Shown here: in pieces, positions 42,820 through 51,314 of the stretch
Position numbering within the stretch: the stretch's first letter is position 1
How the letters are laid out: every line of letters begins with the position of its first letter
The notes under the pieces: model-generated
The model's input: the letters and a program-made list of their open reading frames with translations, nothing else
The model's database searches: none
Told to the model about the DNA's origin: nothing
DNA from: Flavobacterium terrae
Lineage (GTDB): Bacteria; Bacteroidota; Bacteroidia; Flavobacteriales; Flavobacteriaceae
NCBI RefSeq assembly: GCF_900142035.1
Contig: NZ_FQZI01000002.1
Coordinates: forward strand, 682,001-746,000
Direction: 5' to 3'
DNA length: 64,000 bases
Translations under genes and position numbers: made by a program

Positions 42820-45300
42820 ATGTTTCATAAAATAACAACTTATTGCACATTGTTATGCTCTAGTTTCGTGTTTAGTCAAAATGCCTCATCAACAGAATTG
42901 ACAAGTGAAAACCAAAAAAAACACCTTTCAACAGAAAAAAAGAAGTTAAGTGCATCTCGAACATCCGAAAAAATCACTTTAGATGGTATTATGGATGAAT
43001 CTGTATGGCAAAGTGCCGAAATAGCGAAAGACTTCATAATGCATAACCCTGATAATGGAAAACCTTTAGCCCATGAAAAAAGAACTGAAGTTAGAGTTCT
43101 TTATGATAATGATGCTATATATGTAGGCGCAATGATGTATGACGATGAACCCCAAAAAATAATGAGGGAAATCACTCAAAGAGATGATGATGGTTCTACA
43201 GATTTCTTTGGCGTAAGTGTCAACGGTTATAATGACGGACAACAAGAATTTAGATTTTTAGTTACTGCAGCTGGAGTACAATGGGATGCAAATGCTAATT
43301 CAACAACAGGAGAAGACACTTCTTGGGATGCCATTTGGGAAAGCAATGTAAAAGTTACTGATCAAGGATGGTGTGCAGAAATTAAACTGCCCTACTCTGC
43401 CCTTCGCTTTTCAAAAGATAAAGATAAAATCTGGGGAATTCAGTTTTTTAGACAATTACGCAGATACAGACAATTATATACCTGGAACTATGTCGACAAC
43501 AATAAAGGCTCTTTTGAACAACAATCAGGAATATTAGAAGGGATTAAAGACATTAATACACCAACTCGATTATTCTTTTTCCCATACGCATCAGTTTATG
43601 AAAACAGTAACAAAATAAATGGTTCAAAAACAGAATTAAAATTAGGAATGGATATTAAATATGGTATAAGTGATGCATTTACTTTAGATGCTATATTGGT
43701 GCCTGACTTTGGCCAAACTGCATTTGACAATCAAATTCTAAACCTTGGTCCATTCGAACAACAATTAAATGAAAACAGACCATTCTTTACTGAAGGAACA
43801 GATTTATTCAACAAAGGAAATTTATTTTATTCAAGACGTATTGGAGGAAGACCATCACTTAGAGGTGGAAAAGTAAACCAAATAAAAGGTGAAGACGAAA
43901 TAATAGAAAGCAAATATCCTGAAAGAATCAATTTACTTAATGCAATAAAAATATCTGGAAGAACTAAACAAGGCTTAGGAATAGGATTTCTTAATGCGAT
44001 TACAGAAAAAGCATCTATTACAATGCTTGACACAGTAACACAGCAAAGAAGAAAACAAATAGTCGAACCTCTATCTAACTACAACATCATTACATTAGAT
44101 CAGCGATTCAACAAAAACTCCTCGGTTACATTTATAAACACTAATGTAACTCGAAATGGAGAATTTAGAGATGCTAATGTTTCAGCATTGGTTTTTGATC
44201 TAAACACTAAAAAAAACACCTACAATCTTTCTGGAGATTTTAAATACAGCAAAGTAAACGAGTTTAGAGATGACCCTAACAAAGAAGGAGTTAACACCTC
44301 ACTTAGTTTTGGTGAAACAAGCGGAAAAGTTAGATTTAGTGTTACTGGTAATTATGTTACTAAGAAATTTGATAATAATGATTTAGGCATAAATTTTCAA
44401 ACAAACTTCCTTGGCACTTATGGAAATATAAATTACAGAATTTTAAAACCTAATAGTATCCTCAATTCATTCAACACTAACATGAATGTCAATGCTCAAT
44501 TTGAAAATACTACTGGAAAATTACAAGCTGGAAATATTAATTTTAATTTCAATGCTACTTCAAAAGACAATGATGGTTTTGGCGGAGGTCTATTCTTAAG
44601 ACCAAGAAAAGTATTCGACTTTTATATGCCTCAAACCGAAGGTCGCTATGTAAGACTTCCAGAATACTATGAAACATGGTTGTATTTTTCATCAAATTAC
44701 AATAAAAAATTTGCATTAGATTTTAATCCTTGGGTGGGAACAACATCAGAACTAAATAGATATAGTTATGGTTTCGATTTAAGCCCTCGTTATCGTTTTA
44801 GCAACAAAATATCGATGGTATTAGGGTATAACTATTATAAAGAAGCAAACACCATTGGACTATACGATAATAGCTCTGATATCATTTTCGAAAAAAGACA
44901 CGTAACAACCTCAACCCTTTCTTTACGAAGTAAAATAGCAATCAACAACAAAATGACAATCAATATTAATTCAAGATATTATTGGAGTTATGTTGAAAGC
45001 AAAGACTTTAAGAAATTACAAGATGATGGAAGCTTAAGTTATACTAATTATAGCGATTTAGGAAGTCAAGATTTTAGCTCATGGAATTTAGACTGTTCCT
45101 ACTCATGGTGGATTGCTCCTGGTAGTCAACTAAATATTTTATACAGAAACAATTCGGCAAATTTTAACGGAGGATTATCAAGAATAGACAAAGATTTCTC
45201 AAGAAACTTCAACGGTTTATGGGACGATAACTTAAGTCATACCTTCTCGGTAAGTCTTCGTTATTTTTTAGACTTCAACCGAGTAAAAAACTGGATATAA
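42820..45300 (+). CDS. DUF5916-type protein: CBM9-like domain plus outer-membrane barrel (826 aa)
   Basis: The signal peptide MFHKITTYCTLLCSSFVFS is followed by a carbohydrate-binding-9-like domain (about 40-240, ITLDGIMDESVWQSAEIAKDF, DAIYVGAMMYDD, GWCAEIKLPYSALRF). Beta strands ending in HTFSVSLRYFLDFNRVKNW make up the rest. This is the layout of DUF5916 proteins of Bacteroidota, which are thought to be outer-membrane proteins of unknown task. It has its own promoter, and the gap to the next gene holds a structured element. Confidence 0.87.
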   Translation: MFHKITTYCTLLCSSFVFSQNASSTELTSENQKKHLSTEKKKLSASRTSEKITLDGIMDESVWQSAEIAKDFIMHNPDNGKPLAHEKRTEVRVLYDNDAIYVGAMMYDDEPQKIMREITQRDDDGSTDFFGVSVNGYNDGQQEFRFLVTAAGVQWDANANSTTGEDTSWDAIWESNVKVTDQGWCAEIKLPYSALRFSKDKDKIWGIQFFRQLRRYRQLYTWNYVDNNKGSFEQQSGILEGIKDINTPTRLFFFPYASVYENSNKINGSKTELKLGMDIKYGISDAFTLDAILVPDFGQTAFDNQILNLGPFEQQLNENRPFFTEGTDLFNKGNLFYSRRIGGRPSLRGGKVNQIKGEDEIIESKYPERINLLNAIKISGRTKQGLGIGFLNAITEKASITMLDTVTQQRRKQIVEPLSNYNIITLDQRFNKNSSVTFINTNVTRNGEFRDANVSALVFDLNTKKNTYNLSGDFKYSKVNEFRDDPNKEGVNTSLSFGETSGKVRFSVTGNYVTKKFDNNDLGINFQTNFLGTYGNINYRILKPNSILNSFNTNMNVNAQFENTTGKLQAGNINFNFNATSKDNDGFGGGLFLRPRKVFDFYMPQTEGRYVRLPEYYETWLYFSSNYNKKFALDFNPWVGTTSELNRYSYGFDLSPRYRFSNKISMVLGYNYYKEANTIGLYDNSSDIIFEKRHVTTSTLSLRSKIAINNKMTININSRYYWSYVESKDFKKLQDDGSLSYTNYSDLGSQDFSSWNLDCSYSWWIAPGSQLNILYRNNSANFNGGLSRIDKDFSRNFNGLWDDNLSHTFSVSLRYFLDFNRVKNWI

Positions 45301-45311
45301 TTTTCTATTTT

Positions 45312-45408
45312 TGGAGCTATTTCCTGCTATACGCTTTATCTTTTTGTGGTTATGTCGAGAACCTCAACAACCACAAAAAGGATATCGCTGCTATCAGGGC
45401 TAAACAAT
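45312..45408 (+). ncRNA. Structured intergenic element (possible flavobacterial repeat RNA) before gpmI
   Basis: Between two genes is a 12-bp perfect stem (CTTTTTGTGGTT at 45340-45351 with AACCACAAAAAG at 45369-45380) and a 17-base loop. Flanking blocks are GGAGCTATTTCCTGCTAT on the left and GCTGCTATCAGGGCTAA on the right. From memory, such GGAGCTATTTCC / stem / TATCGGGGCTA arrangements recur between genes of flavobacteria; I could not check this and see only one copy here. Function unknown. Confidence 0.5.
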
Positions 45409-45413
45409 TTAAT

Positions 45414-46931
45414 ATGAACAAAAAAGTAATTTTAATGATACTTGATGGATGGGGAAAATCACCAGATCCAAAAGTATCAGCAATAGACAATGCTAATACT
45501 CCATTTATAGATAGTTTATATACAAAATTTCCCAACGCAACTCTTCGCACAGATGGACTAAACGTAGGTTTACCTGAAGGTCAAATGGGAAATAGCGAAG
45601 TAGGTCATATGAATTTAGGTGCTGGCAGAATTGTATATCAAGATCTTGCTAAAATAAATCTAGCCGTACAAAACAAAACCCTAAATCAAGAAAAAGTATT
45701 AAACGATGCTTTTACTTATGCAAAGCAAAATAACAAACCTGTTCACTTTTTAGGATTAGTATCGGATGGTGGAGTACATTCCCACACAGATCACTTAAAA
45801 GGATTGTTAGATTCGGCACAAGATTTTGGATTAAACAATGTATTTATTCATGCTTTTACAGACGGTCGCGATGTTGACCCAAAATCTGGTATAAATCATA
45901 TTGAGGATCTTGATAGCTATTGTCAAAAATCATCTGCAAAAATAGCATCCATTGTTGGTCGTTATTACGCCATGGACAGAGACAAACGTTGGGAGCGCGT
46001 AAAAAAAGCTTATGACTTAGTTGTCAATGGTATTGGGACTCAAGCAACAAATGCTAAACAAAGTATCCTTCATAGTTACAACAACAATATTACAGACGAA
46101 TTTATCGAACCAGTAGTTATTGTAGACGAAAACAACAAACCAATTTCTACTATTCAAAATGGCGATGTCGTTATTTTCTTTAATTTTCGTACCGATAGAG
46201 GTCGTGAGTTAACAGAAGTACTATCTCAAAATGACATGCATGAGCAAAACATGCACAAACTAGATTTGTACTATGTTACAATGACTAATTATGACGACAC
46301 TTATAATAATGTTCATGTAATTTATGACAAAGACAATATCACCGAAACTTTAGGAGAAATTGTTTCAAAAGCAGGTAAAAAACAAATTCGTATTGCCGAA
46401 ACTGAAAAATACCCACATGTCACTTTCTTCTTCTCTGGTGGTAGAGAAGAACCTTTTGAGGGTGAGACTAGAATTTTAAGAAATTCTCCAAAAGTAGCAA
46501 CTTACGATTTACAACCTGAAATGAGTGCTTTCGAATTAAAAGATGCTCTTGTATCTGAATTAAAAAAAGGTGAAGTTGATTTTGTTTGTTTAAACTTTGC
46601 TAACGGAGATATGGTGGGTCATACCGGCGACATGCAAGCAGCCATAAAAGCTTGTGAAGCTGTTGATCAATGTGTAAAAGAAGTTGTAACAACTGCACTA
46701 GAAAAAGACTACACAACATTACTAATTGCTGACCATGGAAATTGTGATACTATGGTAAATCCAGACGGAACTCCCAATACTGCGCACACTACAAATCCTG
46801 TTCCTTTAATTTTAATAGATAAAGAATTGAAAAACATAAAAGATGGAGTTTTAGGAGATATTGCGCCAACAATACTTGAATTAATGGGGATTGCGAAGCC
46901 TGAAGCTATGCCACAACATTCACTTTTATAA
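45414..46931 (+). CDS. gpmI: GpmI, 2,3-bisphosphoglycerate-independent phosphoglycerate mutase
   Basis: Cytoplasmic, metal-dependent glycolytic enzyme that interconverts 3- and 2-phosphoglycerate. LMILDGWG (Asp11 region) and GQMGNSEVGHMNLGAGR with phospho-acceptor Ser61 are diagnostic. HAFTDGRDVDP, FFNFRTDRGRELT and LLIADHGNCDTM give the other metal and substrate residues. Length 505 is standard. It follows a structured element by 5 bases, which may sit in its leader. Confidence 0.95.
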   Translation: MNKKVILMILDGWGKSPDPKVSAIDNANTPFIDSLYTKFPNATLRTDGLNVGLPEGQMGNSEVGHMNLGAGRIVYQDLAKINLAVQNKTLNQEKVLNDAFTYAKQNNKPVHFLGLVSDGGVHSHTDHLKGLLDSAQDFGLNNVFIHAFTDGRDVDPKSGINHIEDLDSYCQKSSAKIASIVGRYYAMDRDKRWERVKKAYDLVVNGIGTQATNAKQSILHSYNNNITDEFIEPVVIVDENNKPISTIQNGDVVIFFNFRTDRGRELTEVLSQNDMHEQNMHKLDLYYVTMTNYDDTYNNVHVIYDKDNITETLGEIVSKAGKKQIRIAETEKYPHVTFFFSGGREEPFEGETRILRNSPKVATYDLQPEMSAFELKDALVSELKKGEVDFVCLNFANGDMVGHTGDMQAAIKACEAVDQCVKEVVTTALEKDYTTLLIADHGNCDTMVNPDGTPNTAHTTNPVPLILIDKELKNIKDGVLGDIAPTILELMGIAKPEAMPQHSLL

Positions 46932-46935
46932 TACT

Positions 46936-47502
46936 ATGAAAAAGATATTTTTATTAATCCTTACTTCGATATTATTTATTGGATGCAAGACAAAACAATT
47001 ACAAGATACTGTGGCTTTATCTAAAGATATTAAAGAAGAAGTTATAACTGAAGAACCAAAAGAGATAATACTAATTGGTCAACATTCAAAATCAGACTTA
47101 CAACAAGAACCTTATGCAAATTGGTTTAATCCTGAAGAGAAATCATATGTACCAAATAAAGAAACATTATTTTCTCTTAGAAATATAAATCAAGATTATA
47201 CAATCACTATTTTCATGGGAACATGGTGTGACGATAGCAAACAACAAGTTCCTCGTTTTTACAAAATTCTAAATGATATTGATTTTGATTTGTCTAAAGT
47301 AAAACTCATAACTGTAGATAAGTCTAAAACAACTCCAGAAAAACATGAAGAAGGACTTAATATCACAAATGTACCAACATTCATTTTTTACAAAGACAAT
47401 AAAGAACTTAACAGAATTGTTGAATCTCCAGTAGAATCTTTAGAAAAAGACATGTTCAAGATAATTACTGAACAACCTTACAAACATACATACGAGAATT
47501 AA
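46936..47502 (+). CDS. Thioredoxin-like lipoprotein with a monothiol active site (188 aa)
   Basis: The lipobox FIGC (Cys18) anchors it in the envelope. The thioredoxin fold has TIFMGTWCDDSKQQVPRFYKIL, where the usual CxxC is CDDS, so only one thiol is left, and the cis-proline loop TNVPTFIFYKDN. It may act as a monothiol or redox-sensing thioredoxin rather than a disulfide reductase. The ATG at 46936 is used; a longer frame would overlap gpmI and add no signal peptide. It is close to gpmI and ends in its own terminator. Confidence 0.88.
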   Translation: MKKIFLLILTSILFIGCKTKQLQDTVALSKDIKEEVITEEPKEIILIGQHSKSDLQQEPYANWFNPEEKSYVPNKETLFSLRNINQDYTITIFMGTWCDDSKQQVPRFYKILNDIDFDLSKVKLITVDKSKTTPEKHEEGLNITNVPTFIFYKDNKELNRIVESPVESLEKDMFKIITEQPYKHTYEN

Positions 47503-47527
47503 ATATTTATAAATATAAAATTAATTG

Positions 47528-47551
47528 AAGCCACTTTTTAAGTGGCTTTTT
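47528..47551 (+). terminator. Terminator after the thioredoxin-like gene
   Basis: The stem AAGCCACTT / AAGTGGCTT with a 3-base loop is followed by T, 25 bases beyond the stop. Confidence 0.88.
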
Positions 47552-47606
47552 CATTAAACAAAAGTTAAACTTTCTGAATTGATAGTAATACTATTAATAT
47601 TGTTTG

Positions 47607-47614
47607 TATGTTTG
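47607..47614 (+). promoter_or_regulatory. tetR operon promoter, -7 box TATGTTTG
   Basis: TATGTTTG ends 17 bases before the ATG at 47632. The alternative ATG at 47608 lies inside this box. Confidence 0.6.
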
Positions 47615-47631
47615 TCAAAATAAAATTAGCA

Positions 47632-48303
47632 ATGAAGAATCTAATTTCAAATATAAAAATTGCTGTCAACGATAAGTTGTATGTAAAAGACCCTGAAACT
47701 TCAGATTTAGGAAAAAAAATAATTCAAAACAGTATCCTTTTAATAGATGAAATAGGGTTTGAACTTTTTACATTCAAAAAACTGGGAGATAGAATTCAAT
47801 CCAATGAAAGTTCTATTTATCGCTATTTTGAAAACAAACACAAACTATTACTATACCTATCATCTTGGTATTGGACTTGGATAGATTACAATTTGGTTTT
47901 TTCAATTACCAATATCAATAATCCAGTTGAAAAATTAGAAAAAGCCATTCTAATTGTAACACAAAATATTACTGACGATTTAGATACTCCTCATATCAAC
48001 GAGGAAATTTTAAACAGAATAATTATTTCAGAGTTTACAAAAACATTCTTAACAAAAGAAGTTGATGAAGAAAACAAAGAAGGATTCTTTATAGTGTATA
48101 AAAGAGTAGTAAACCGATTAATTGACATAATTAAAGAAGTAAACCCTAATTACAAATATGCGAAAAGTTTAGCATCATCAGTTGTAGAAGGAGCTTTACA
48201 CCAACAATACATCAAAAAACATTTTAAAACAATAACTAATTTTAACGAAAATGATGATGTAACACAATTTTATATTGAATTAGTTAAAAAGACTTTATCA
48301 TGA
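47632..48303 (+). CDS. TetR/AcrR-family regulator of the export operon (223 aa)
   Basis: The N-terminal helix-turn-helix (about 25-75, GKKIIQNSILLIDEIGFELFTFKKLG then NESSIYRYFENKHKLLLYL) is of TetR type. The remaining 150 residues form the variable ligand/dimer domain. The gene heads an operon with ABC, HlyD and TolC genes, and its stop overlaps the ABC start by 4 bases, so it probably controls that operon. The start at 47632 fits a promoter box just upstream. Confidence 0.85.
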   Translation: MKNLISNIKIAVNDKLYVKDPETSDLGKKIIQNSILLIDEIGFELFTFKKLGDRIQSNESSIYRYFENKHKLLLYLSSWYWTWIDYNLVFSITNINNPVEKLEKAILIVTQNITDDLDTPHINEEILNRIIISEFTKTFLTKEVDEENKEGFFIVYKRVVNRLIDIIKEVNPNYKYAKSLASSVVEGALHQQYIKKHFKTITNFNENDDVTQFYIELVKKTLS

Positions 48304-49949
48304 AACCATTAACACGATTTAAAAGACTAATTGAAATTGATAAAAAAGATATTTATCAAATATTCTTATATGCAATTTTTGCTGGTATTATAAGTCTTTC
48401 TTTACCACTAGGAATACAATCAATAATTAACTTTATACAAGCTGGAAAAATAAGCACTTCTTGGATAGTGCTTGTTGTAATTGTAGTAATAGGAGTTGCT
48501 TTAGTAGGTCTATTAAAAGTAATGCAATTTCGAATATCAGAAAATCTACAACAAAAAATATTTGTAAGATCTTCTTTTGAACTAGCTTTTAGATTTCCAA
48601 AAATCAAACAAAAAGAATATTACAATCAATATCCTCCAGAACTAGCAAATCGATTTTTTGACACTTTAAACATTCAAAAAGGAGTTTCAAAACTTTTACT
48701 TGACAGCTCTACTGCATTATTACAAATACTTTTTGGTATTATATTACTTTCGTTGTATCACTCATTTTTTATATTTTTTGGACTAATATTATTATTCCTT
48801 CTATACTATATTTATAAATTAAACTTTGAGATTGGATTAAACACTAGTTTAAAGGAATCTAAATACAAATACAAAGTAGCACATTGGCTCCAAGAAATTG
48901 CTCGAAATCACATAAGTTTCAAAAATAAAAATGCCTTTGAGTTCTCTCTTTCGAAGAATGATTTTATAGTAAATGAATACCTAGTATACAGAGAAAAACA
49001 TTTTAAAATATTAAAAAAACAATTCATTCAGCTTATTGGATTTAAAGTATTATTAACCGCTGGTTTGCTTATAGTAGGAGGATTTTTAGTACTTAATCAA
49101 CAAATGAATATTGGTCAATTTGTGGCGGCCGAAATAGTAATTCTATCCATAATTGGGGCAGTTGAAAAACTATTTTCAGGCTTAGAGTTATTTTATGATG
49201 TATTGACTTCTTTAGAAAAAATTGGTCAAGTCGCTGATTTAGAATTAGAGGAAGACAATAAAAATTCAAAATATTTATTATCAGACAATGACCCCATTGA
49301 CATTGAAGCTAAAGAAATAACTTATACTTATCCAGAAAGCAGTCTACCAACAATTTCTAATGTAAATATTAAAATTAAAGCAGGAGAAAAAGTCCTTTTA
49401 AAAGGAGAAAATGGCTCAGGAAAAACAACCTTGTTACGATTACTAGCGGGTCTATTTGAACCTGACAAAGGAACTATTTTCATAAATAACACTAATTTAA
49501 AACTTCTATCAATTGAAGAATATCGTTCAAAAACTGGAATGATAACATTAAATGAAACCCCTTTTGATGGAACTATTTTTGAAAATATCACAAACAACAA
49601 TCCATTAATCACCCTTGATCGAGTTCATAATGCTTTAGAACAAGTAAAGCTAACTGAAGTCATCAAAACATTACCCAAAGGCTTAGACACACATTTGTTT
49701 CCTCAAGGAAAACAAATTAATTCATCAGTAATTCAAAAAATAATCTTGGCTCGATGCATCATTAATGACCCACAAGTTTTATTTCTTGAAGAGCCAGTAG
49801 ACAAGTCAGATAAAAATACAGCCAAAGAAATTATTGATTTTTTAACAAGTAGCGAAAACAAATGGTCTTTAGTGGTCATTGCAAAAGACCCATATTGGGA
49901 ACAAAAATGCGACAGAACAGTTTTATTAAACAAATCAACAACTGAGTAA
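48300..49949 (+). CDS. ABC exporter half-transporter with degenerate ATPase motifs (549 aa)
   Basis: Six membrane segments (about 18-290) precede an ABC ATPase. Walker A is intact (GENGSGKTT, 369-377). The Q-loop Gln is replaced (LNETPF, Asn418), the LSGGQ signature reads INSSV (473-477), and Walker B reads VLFLEEP with Glu497 in the Asp position. The switch His is Lys529 (VVIAKDP). There is no N-terminal C39 peptidase domain. The HlyB-type layout and the partner hlyD and tolC genes point to a type I-like export system of unknown cargo. Confidence 0.88.
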   Translation: MKPLTRFKRLIEIDKKDIYQIFLYAIFAGIISLSLPLGIQSIINFIQAGKISTSWIVLVVIVVIGVALVGLLKVMQFRISENLQQKIFVRSSFELAFRFPKIKQKEYYNQYPPELANRFFDTLNIQKGVSKLLLDSSTALLQILFGIILLSLYHSFFIFFGLILLFLLYYIYKLNFEIGLNTSLKESKYKYKVAHWLQEIARNHISFKNKNAFEFSLSKNDFIVNEYLVYREKHFKILKKQFIQLIGFKVLLTAGLLIVGGFLVLNQQMNIGQFVAAEIVILSIIGAVEKLFSGLELFYDVLTSLEKIGQVADLELEEDNKNSKYLLSDNDPIDIEAKEITYTYPESSLPTISNVNIKIKAGEKVLLKGENGSGKTTLLRLLAGLFEPDKGTIFINNTNLKLLSIEEYRSKTGMITLNETPFDGTIFENITNNNPLITLDRVHNALEQVKLTEVIKTLPKGLDTHLFPQGKQINSSVIQKIILARCIINDPQVLFLEEPVDKSDKNTAKEIIDFLTSSENKWSLVVIAKDPYWEQKCDRTVLLNKSTTE

Positions 49950-49961
49950 AAAAATTAAAGT

Positions 49962-51314
49962 ATGTTAAACATCACTAACAATAGAATTGAAAAGTATGTC
50001 GATATCACTAAATATCAATCGGCAAAAGTTTTTGCTGATAACAGACACTACAAAATCATCAAAAAAATATTAGCAGGAACAGCTATTTTAGTTGTTTTAC
50101 TTATGTTTTTACCATGGACTCAAAACATTAAAGGGAGTGGTTTTGTAACAACTCTCAAACCCAATCAAAGACCTCAAGAAATTCAAACTGCCATAGCAGG
50201 AAGAATAGAAAAATGGTTTGTACAAGAAGGTGATTTTGTAAAAAAGGGTGATACAATTTTATTCATTTCAGAAATCAAAGAAGACTATCTTGATCCTAAT
50301 TTAGTTGAAAATACAGGCAACCAAGTCAAGGCAAAAGAAGGTGCAGTACAATCCTATGCAGAAAAAGCAAAAGCATTAGATAGTCAAATAAATGCAATAG
50401 AAAACGAAAGAAGTTTAAAATTACGTCAAGCTCAAAACAAATTACGTCAAGCACATCTAAAAGTAAAAAGTGATAGTATTGAGTTTGAAGCAGCAAAAAC
50501 CCAACTAAAAATTGCACGTACTCAATTTAACCGTTCAATCACATTAAACAAAGAGGGATTAAAACCTCTTTCTGATGTGGAGGAAAAAAGAATGAAATTA
50601 CAAGATACTGAAGCCAAAATAATCACTTCTGAAAACAAATATATTGCAAGTAAAAATGAAGTTTTAAATGCTACAATGGAATTGAGTCGAATTACTGCTG
50701 AATATTCTGAAAAAAAAGCTAAAGCAAGTAGCGACAAACAATCTGCCATAAGCTCACAATTCGACACAGAAGCCCAAGTAAATAAATTAAAAAATCAATA
50801 CAAAAATTATCAAATACGCAACGGTCTATACTACATCACGGCTCCACAAGACGGTTATGTAAACCGTGCCATTCAATCAGGTGTGGGAGAAACAATGAAA
50901 GAAGGAACAGCTGTAGTAACTATTATGCCAGCCAATTTTGAAATTGCTGTGGAAACTTACATTGATCCCATTGACTTTCCTTTAGTAAAGAAAGGAGAAA
51001 AAATCCGTGTTTGGTTTGATGGATGGCCTACAATCGTATTCAGCGGATGGCCCGGTGCTTCCTACGGAACTTTTGGAGGTATTATTGTAGCAAAAGAAAA
51101 TTTTATTAGTGAAAACGGAAAATATCGTGTATTAATTGCTCCAGACTCAAAAGATAAAAAATGGCCTGATTTATTAAGTATTGGTGCTGGAGCTCAAACT
51201 TTAGCATTGCTTAACGATGTACCTATTTGGTTCGAAATATGGCGAACTTTAAATGGTTTTCCTCCAAATTTTTATACTGGTGAAAATAGTAAGAAAGATG
51301 AAAAGAAAAAGTAA
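49962..51314 (+). CDS. HlyD-family membrane fusion protein (450 aa)
   Basis: Periplasmic adaptor that joins an inner-membrane exporter to TolC. It has a cytoplasmic N-terminus, a membrane segment at about 35-52 (ILAGTAILVVLLMFLPW) and a biotinyl-lipoyl-like half (GRIEKWFVQEGDFVKKGDTIL). A long coiled-coil hairpin (about 120-270, many Lys, Glu, Gln) and the second half with ITAPQDGYVNRAIQSGVGE follow. It lies 12 bases after the ABC gene and overlaps the tolC-like gene by 17 bases. Confidence 0.92.
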   Translation: MLNITNNRIEKYVDITKYQSAKVFADNRHYKIIKKILAGTAILVVLLMFLPWTQNIKGSGFVTTLKPNQRPQEIQTAIAGRIEKWFVQEGDFVKKGDTILFISEIKEDYLDPNLVENTGNQVKAKEGAVQSYAEKAKALDSQINAIENERSLKLRQAQNKLRQAHLKVKSDSIEFEAAKTQLKIARTQFNRSITLNKEGLKPLSDVEEKRMKLQDTEAKIITSENKYIASKNEVLNATMELSRITAEYSEKKAKASSDKQSAISSQFDTEAQVNKLKNQYKNYQIRNGLYYITAPQDGYVNRAIQSGVGETMKEGTAVVTIMPANFEIAVETYIDPIDFPLVKKGEKIRVWFDGWPTIVFSGWPGASYGTFGGIIVAKENFISENGKYRVLIAPDSKDKKWPDLLSIGAGAQTLALLNDVPIWFEIWRTLNGFPPNFYTGENSKKDEKKK

